Below, in pieces: positions 59,340 through 64,000 of a stretch of 64,000 bases of DNA; within the stretch, counting starts at the first letter, position 1; each line of letters begins with the position of its first letter. The DNA is from Nemophila menziesii (taxonomy: Eukaryota; Streptophyta; Magnoliopsida; Boraginales; Hydrophyllaceae), in assembly GCA_029959085.1 (NCBI GenBank), contig JARWIR010000061.1:3596001-3660000 (forward strand). The letters run 5' to 3'. The notes below the pieces were generated by a model. That model saw only the letters and a program-made list of their open reading frames with translations. It was not told where the DNA came from and did no database searches. The position numbers and the translations under genes were made by a program.

Positions 59340-60239
59340 GTAATAACTAGTAGATACATAATAATTTTAGAGGCAATTCTCACTTAAATTATGAAAAAAT
59401 ATCAATTTCCCATTTAAATCAAACACTACTATAAATTATTATAAATGAAAACATTGCCCACATAGCATTCTAACTATTAATTAATAACTATATTTAGTAA
59501 TATATAAGACAGTTCACCGATATTTTCTATAATCAATTAAAGTACCTATATTAATTTATTAAAAAAATAAAAGTAACTACAAAATATTTTTTTCCAAGGA
59601 AGGTTTTGAGGGAATTTTTTTAAATTTTTTCTTTTCTAAAAAAAGGTATTGGACAAATTATTTTTATCCAACAGCTAGGAAATATTTTTTCTCTGGTTTT
59701 TCTTTTTTAAAAGAGGGGTACTAGATGACACCATTTTCATATTAGCAATTTTTATTTCTTGTAGAAGGGTATTATTTTTTTTTGATTTGTTTCTCTTAAG
59801 GAGACAATTTGTTTTTCAATGTTTTACATTTTCATCGGCGAAGGGATAAATTTTATAATTTTTATTCAAGTATGAATGTAAATTGTTTTTATATTTTCTT
59901 ATCTTTTCCGGCCAAGAACTCGTTGGAATAATATTTTTATAATATTTGTCTTTTTCAACGAGAAGCGGGGGACTTTATTTTAATTTTTAGATTATTTTTT
60001 CTTTTAAGGTTGAGGGGGCTAGAACAAGTTTTATCTTTTCTTCTTTTTTAGTAGGGGTCGGGGTCCGAAAAATTAATTTTTTTATCTTTTTCAACAAACG
60101 GATAGGGATGGGGAAGAGATTTATCTCATCTACATTTAATACGATAGTTTTCATCAATAATTTTTTAAAATATGATACATAAATTTAATATTTAATCCAC
60201 AGTAAATACTAAATAAAAGTATCTTTGTAAATTGTGCAT
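59340..60239. other. T-rich spacer of the composite unit, copy 4
   Basis: Counterpart of 5510-6240 (AGTAGATACATAATAATTTTAG near 59349). It joins the GSH1 segment without any DUF724 exon c. Non-coding. Confidence 0.65.
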
Positions 60240-60640
60240 GTGATAAGATTTGTCCAACCAAAATTGAGATGGAATTTGTCACCTCTATGCTAAGTTTGAG
60301 ATAAGATTTGTCTCATCTCTAATTTTAAAATTGAGAAAGTATTTGTCCCATCTTCATTCTACGATTGAGATGAAATTTGTCTCATCTTCAAGTTTAGATT
60401 GAGATGGAATTTGTGTTATGTCCATTCTAAGATCGAGACATAATTTGTGGTATATCTAATTTTAAAACTGTGATGGAATATGTTCCATGTTTATTCTAAT
60501 ACTGAGATGAGATTTGTCTCATCTTCAATCTTGATTCTGAGATAAAATTTGTCTAATTTCCACTATAAGATTTAGATTGAACTTGCCCACCCTCTTATTT
60601 GTCTTATTTCTATTATAAAATGCTATTGGATTTGTCCCTT
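60240..60640. repeat. 34-bp degenerate minisatellite, block 6
   Basis: The clearest block for counting. Eight successive units between about 60264 and 60560 have lengths of 33-36 bp. Confidence 0.9.
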
Positions 60641-61764
60641 CTCTAAAGACTAGAGGTTGGAGTGCTATTTCGTACAATACATAGAGTATATCTGGTGGGC
60701 AGTAAATAGATAAATGTAAAACTCACTCTTAGGTAGCAACTAAGGGAAAATTATTTAAATGAAATTGAAGAATTCCATGTTGTTGTGAAACAAAACAATA
60801 TTAAGGAAATACCCTTAACAGTTGAAGTCTTTGATTTATATGATTCAAAAGTATCTCGAAATCATGCATTATATTATGTACACCAAGACTACTTTTATAA
60901 CATCAGTTTCAAAATAGTTTTTAAACCTTATGACTTGGTAAAGAAATCCTATTGCCAACTCATCGTTTCTTTGCATATGAATTTATATTTAGTACATACT
61001 CTATTGAATTTGATATATATATTATTAACTTTCCGGCGTCAATCGTTGTTAATTCACTCGAAACTAATATGCATAATTCAACAAAGAATGATTAATTTAC
61101 AGTTACTAAGATTTAGATCTCACAAATATATCTTATTAAAATAGATTTACATTATATAACACATTCATAAAATTTTGTTTTTTTTAAATAGAAGATTATA
61201 GCCTTTATGATATTAAAAATATATTATTATGTATATATAACTAGTTTTGGCCTTTATGATATTAAAAAGATTATAGCCTTTATGACCAAACTATAAAAAT
61301 TAAATACTAAAATTGGATGTAATATTCTCACATGGATATAAGTAAACATATACAAGTACTACTTTTGATAATAGTTATATATAAGAATAACGAAAGTTGT
61401 TGATTATGCGTACATATTCCATATTTTAGTCGTTTTGTACTTTTCTTTAAAAAAATCACATATTTATATATATTATAAAGTGATTAAGATAAAGAAAATT
61501 ATTAAACATTAAACATTTATACTCAATCCATACTTTTGTATACTATAATGCATTTTATTTGTTTTCTTAAAAAGATCTTGACCATTACTTAAATAAAAGA
61601 ATATCCATGCTATAGTATAAGCACGATTTCACAAAAATAAATGATAGACTCCAAATCAATTATACATAAAGTTTCTTAAAATAAACTAGAAATCACTTAA
61701 TATCTACACAGAAGATGTATTCATAAACTCTAGTTACCTTTGAATGTAATTAGAATTCTACATA
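60641..61764. other. Composite unit, copy 4: deleted gene region and spacer
   Basis: ADA2 is deleted at the same join as in copy 3 (near 60835, ACAGTTGAAGTCTTTGATTT). A shared deletion therefore groups copies 3 and 4. The remnant of the unidentified gene is near 60830-60915. An extra repeat of GATTATAGCCTTTATGA occurs at 61193, 61251 and 61269. The + strand 119-codon frame at 60785-61144 crosses these remnants antisense and is not a gene. Confidence 0.65.
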
Positions 61765-61838
61765 CCTTAATTGCGATATTACCAGCCCTTCTCTATGAGT
61801 TCTCTTTATCCTCCATTGTCTACTGAAAATGGGTCAAC
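61765..61838 (-). pseudogene. Small conserved exon, copy 4
   Basis: The minus strand reads HFQ-TMEDKENS-RRAGNIAI. The flank AGTAAACCAAAAGGTTTAGC continues to 62045. Confidence 0.4.
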
Positions 61839-62049
61839 TTAAAAAATAAGCTAAGTGACCAATGTTATTTGTTATATTTTTTTTTGTGGTTGGGTAATGA
61901 TAATAAAATTAAAAATAAAAGATGCCCTTTATTGCTGAAATAATTGTATTGGTTTTTATGGGTTGGGGACAGTAAACCAAAAGGTTTAGCCACTAAAAAA
62001 ATAATCTTATTGATCATATATACAATAGATGGAGTCATATTTGTTCCAT

Positions 62050-62310
62050 CCACATTATATGACTGGTATGTGATTTGTGTTATCTCTAATAATAAGATTA
62101 AAATGAAATTAGTCTCATCTCCATTTTACGATTGAAATGGAATTTGTCTCATCCGAATTTTAGATTGAGATGTAATTTATCTCATCTTCATTCTAAGAAT
62201 GAGAAGAGATTTGTCTCATCTCTAATTTGAAAATGAGATGACATTTGTCCCCTCTCTGATTTGTCCAATCTCCATTATAAAATTGAGATGAGAAATGTAC
62301 CTTCTCCGAG
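62050..62310. repeat. 34-bp degenerate minisatellite, block 7
   Basis: Same start landmark as blocks 1 and 5 and again directly after the small-exon flank. Confidence 0.88.
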
Positions 62311-62319
62311 CACTAGAGT

Positions 62320-62710
62320 ATGGAGTGCTTTTCTGTAAAATACTCAGTTTTATTTGCAAGTTCATATGTATCTATATACACACAATAATGAAAGTGTTAT
62401 ACAACTGACATCAAAGAAATATACAATCACTTATCTTGGAAAACCACATAAGAGGCAAATGAATCCGTTTTGATCATACCCAAGTAAGGGATACCAATCA
62501 CACAAATTCATAGAGTACTAATAAGCTAAAATGAATATTCAATACTTGATCAACCACGAGAAGTCCCACGTAGCCAAAAAAAGACATGACCACCAAGTCG
62601 GGGGTAATATGTATCTGCCGATGTAGAGGAGTACCAAACTTATATATGCTGAAGGAATAATGCTACACATGAAACTTACATGTGACGGTAGCGTCTTGCT
62701 ACCCATGAAT
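62320..62710. repeat. Composite-unit spacer segment, copy 4 (truncated)
   Basis: Matches 3400-3790 and 55700-56090, then jumps near 62710 to a second small exon. The rest of the unit (promoter, DUF724, ADA2) is deleted here. Confidence 0.7.
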
Positions 62711-62727
62711 GTAATAATAATTCTACT

Positions 62728-62805
62728 TACATCAGTTGCAATATTACCATCTCTTCTCTCCGAGTTCTCTTTATCCTCCATGGTCTTCTGAAAATTGGTC
62801 AACGT
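62728..62805 (-). pseudogene. Small conserved exon, copy 5
   Basis: The best open copy: minus-strand LTNFQKTMEDKENSERRDGN, IATD, then GTAAGT. Its flank (62806-63000) carries SIVYVINKI and RSFVLLSPTNKNSYNYFSNN on the minus strand. Confidence 0.45.
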
Positions 62806-63032
62806 AAAAATAAGCAAAGTGACCAAGGTTATTTGTTATAGTCCTTTTCTTTTTGTTAGGTAACGATAATAAAATTAACAATGATAGATGCCTATTATTG
62901 CTGAAATAATTGTATGAATTTTTATTTGTTGGGGATAGTAAAACAAAAGACCTAGCCATAATCTTATTGATAACATATACAATAGACAGAGTCATATTTG
63001 GAGATAAGACAACCTGTTTTCTAAGTAAACCG

Positions 63033-63380
63033 TAGAGAAAAATCTATGTTTAGGCCAAAGGTTTCTAAATTACCATTTTAAGGCCAAACATATTCAGAAT
63101 TACAATTTTTAGGTTATTTAAACAACTCCGTGAGATATTTTATAGATTTGAAAATTAAATTAGGCATTTCAGATAAACTATATCTTTATTTGACAAAATC
63201 AAAGATTTGTAACTCTATTTGAAATATCCAAGTTGTTTTAAAAATCTATGGAATATCGCACAGTAGTAAAGTGGCCTAAAAATGGTACTTTTGAATGTGT
63301 TTGGCCAAAAAAGTACTATTGAATATGTTCAGTCTAAAATGGTACTTTTGAAATGTTTGACCTAAATATGAATTTTGCTC
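63033..63380. mobile_element. Foldback MITE, copy in the last unit
   Basis: Arms include TTTAGGCCAAAGGTTTCTAA and ACCATTTTAAGGCCAAACAT, mirrored by AATGTGTTTGGCC and TGAAATGTTTGACC. It has the same flanks as 9757-10068 and 36268-36592, thus the same ancestral insertion. Confidence 0.8.
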
Positions 63381-63699
63381 TTAACCTTCATAAAGTTTTT
63401 TCATGAGCTTGATATGTGCATTTTAAATCTATGGACTAAGGTTTAATATCCATAAAAATAGTTTAATATTTTATCCTAAAAGAATATTTATTTATGTACA
63501 AGAATATGTAGAAAAATAGACACAAAGAACTAAATAGAAGTAAAAAATATTCAGTTATCGAAACCATCTTAAAAAAATTTCATAACAAGTAACTATATGT
63601 AGAAGTGATATTGCTATTAGATACTATAATCCTCCTTTTTATATTATTAAAAAATCCTAAAAATATATATTAGTGATAGAATAAAAAAAATTATATTGA

Positions 63700-64000
63700 T
63701 CAACAATTTCACTAATATGATGGAAATTCCTTTTAATATGTTTGGATATTTGGTGAAACCTTAGCTCCTTTGCTTGAGTAATAGCTCCATCTTTATCACA
63801 AAATCAAGTAATTGAAAATTTAGTGGATGGAATCACGTTATGCTCCCTCACAAGATTTTTTATCCGATCAATTACCTTTGATGAATTACATATCGCAACG
63901 TATTTTACTTACGTGGTGCAAAAGATATATATTGCTTTTTCGGAACTCTTTCAACTAACAATTACATAAATACATGTAAAATACATAGATGAAGACTTTC
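63700..64000 (-). mobile_element. Ty1/copia RNase H remnant (copia-2), copy 3, cut by window end
   Basis: On the minus strand the RNase H end reads KELRFHQISKHIK (about 63770-63730), ICNSSKVIDRIKNLVREHNV (about 63900-63840) and a SKQ-type VS-KSSEKAIYIFCTT (about 63955-63905). It is equivalent to 10400-10700 and continues beyond the window. Confidence 0.82.

Noticed and set aside
60785..61144. 119-codon + strand open frame
   Set aside because: It crosses a remnant of the unidentified gene antisense plus AT-rich spacer; equivalents in other copies are not open.
1..64000. CRISPR array, bacterial operon or organelle DNA
   Set aside because: There are no regular repeat-spacer arrays and no bacterial gene organisation. 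Plant retroelement pol genes and intron-containing plant gene pieces point to nuclear DNA.

Overview
This window is AT-rich nuclear DNA from a flowering plant, probably a eudicot, and looks like repeat-packed heterochromatin. The plant assignment rests on diverged Ty1/copia and Athila-type Ty3/gypsy polyproteins, a DUF4283/zinc-knuckle gene, a DUF4371-type hAT transposase, and intron-containing fragments of three plant gene families. I see no intact gene. Every coding signal is interrupted by stops, frameshifts or truncation. I cannot name the species.

There are two kinds of large building block. The first is an old composite unit of about 6.7 kb that recurs in direct orientation at about 2.7-9.7 kb, 30.4-36.3 kb, 52.9-57.3 kb and 59.3-63.0 kb. 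Its order is: a 34-bp minisatellite, a spacer, a TATA-type promoter with a DUF724-like gene fragment (+ strand), a T-rich spacer, a second minisatellite block, an ADA2 coactivator fragment (- strand), an unidentified gene fragment (- strand) and a small conserved exon (- strand). The order wraps around from one copy to the next, which points to an ancestral tandem macrorepeat. In three copies the exon is followed by a foldback MITE and a minus-strand copia element. In the two fuller copies that copia element carries further MITE insertions.

The second block is a 10.4 kb unit present as two very similar copies, 16780-27190 and 39331-49795, plus partial copies at 13379-16779 and 28330-30290. 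It holds a long LTR-like region, a DUF4283/zinc-knuckle pseudogene (+) and a truncated Athila-type pol (-). Its left edge meets the copia remnant at the same junction in both large duplications.

Layout: 1-2470 LINE and copia remnants; 2.5-13.4 kb composite unit plus copia-2; 13.4-27.2 kb gypsy-type units A and B; 27.2-28.3 kb telomere-like repeat and a hAT-like end; 28.3-30.3 kb LTR-like fragment; 30.4-39.3 kb second composite unit plus copia-2; 39.3-50.5 kb gypsy-type unit C with an LTR fragment and inverted ends; 51.3-52.9 kb hAT element; 52.9-64.0 kb two further composite units, the first interrupted by a segment with glutamate-cysteine ligase (GSH1) exons and repeated leader modules.

Nothing here works as a pathway. 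The main interest is structural: a macrorepeat carrying pieces of at least three host genes with their introns, and a relative insertion history that can be read from shared junctions.
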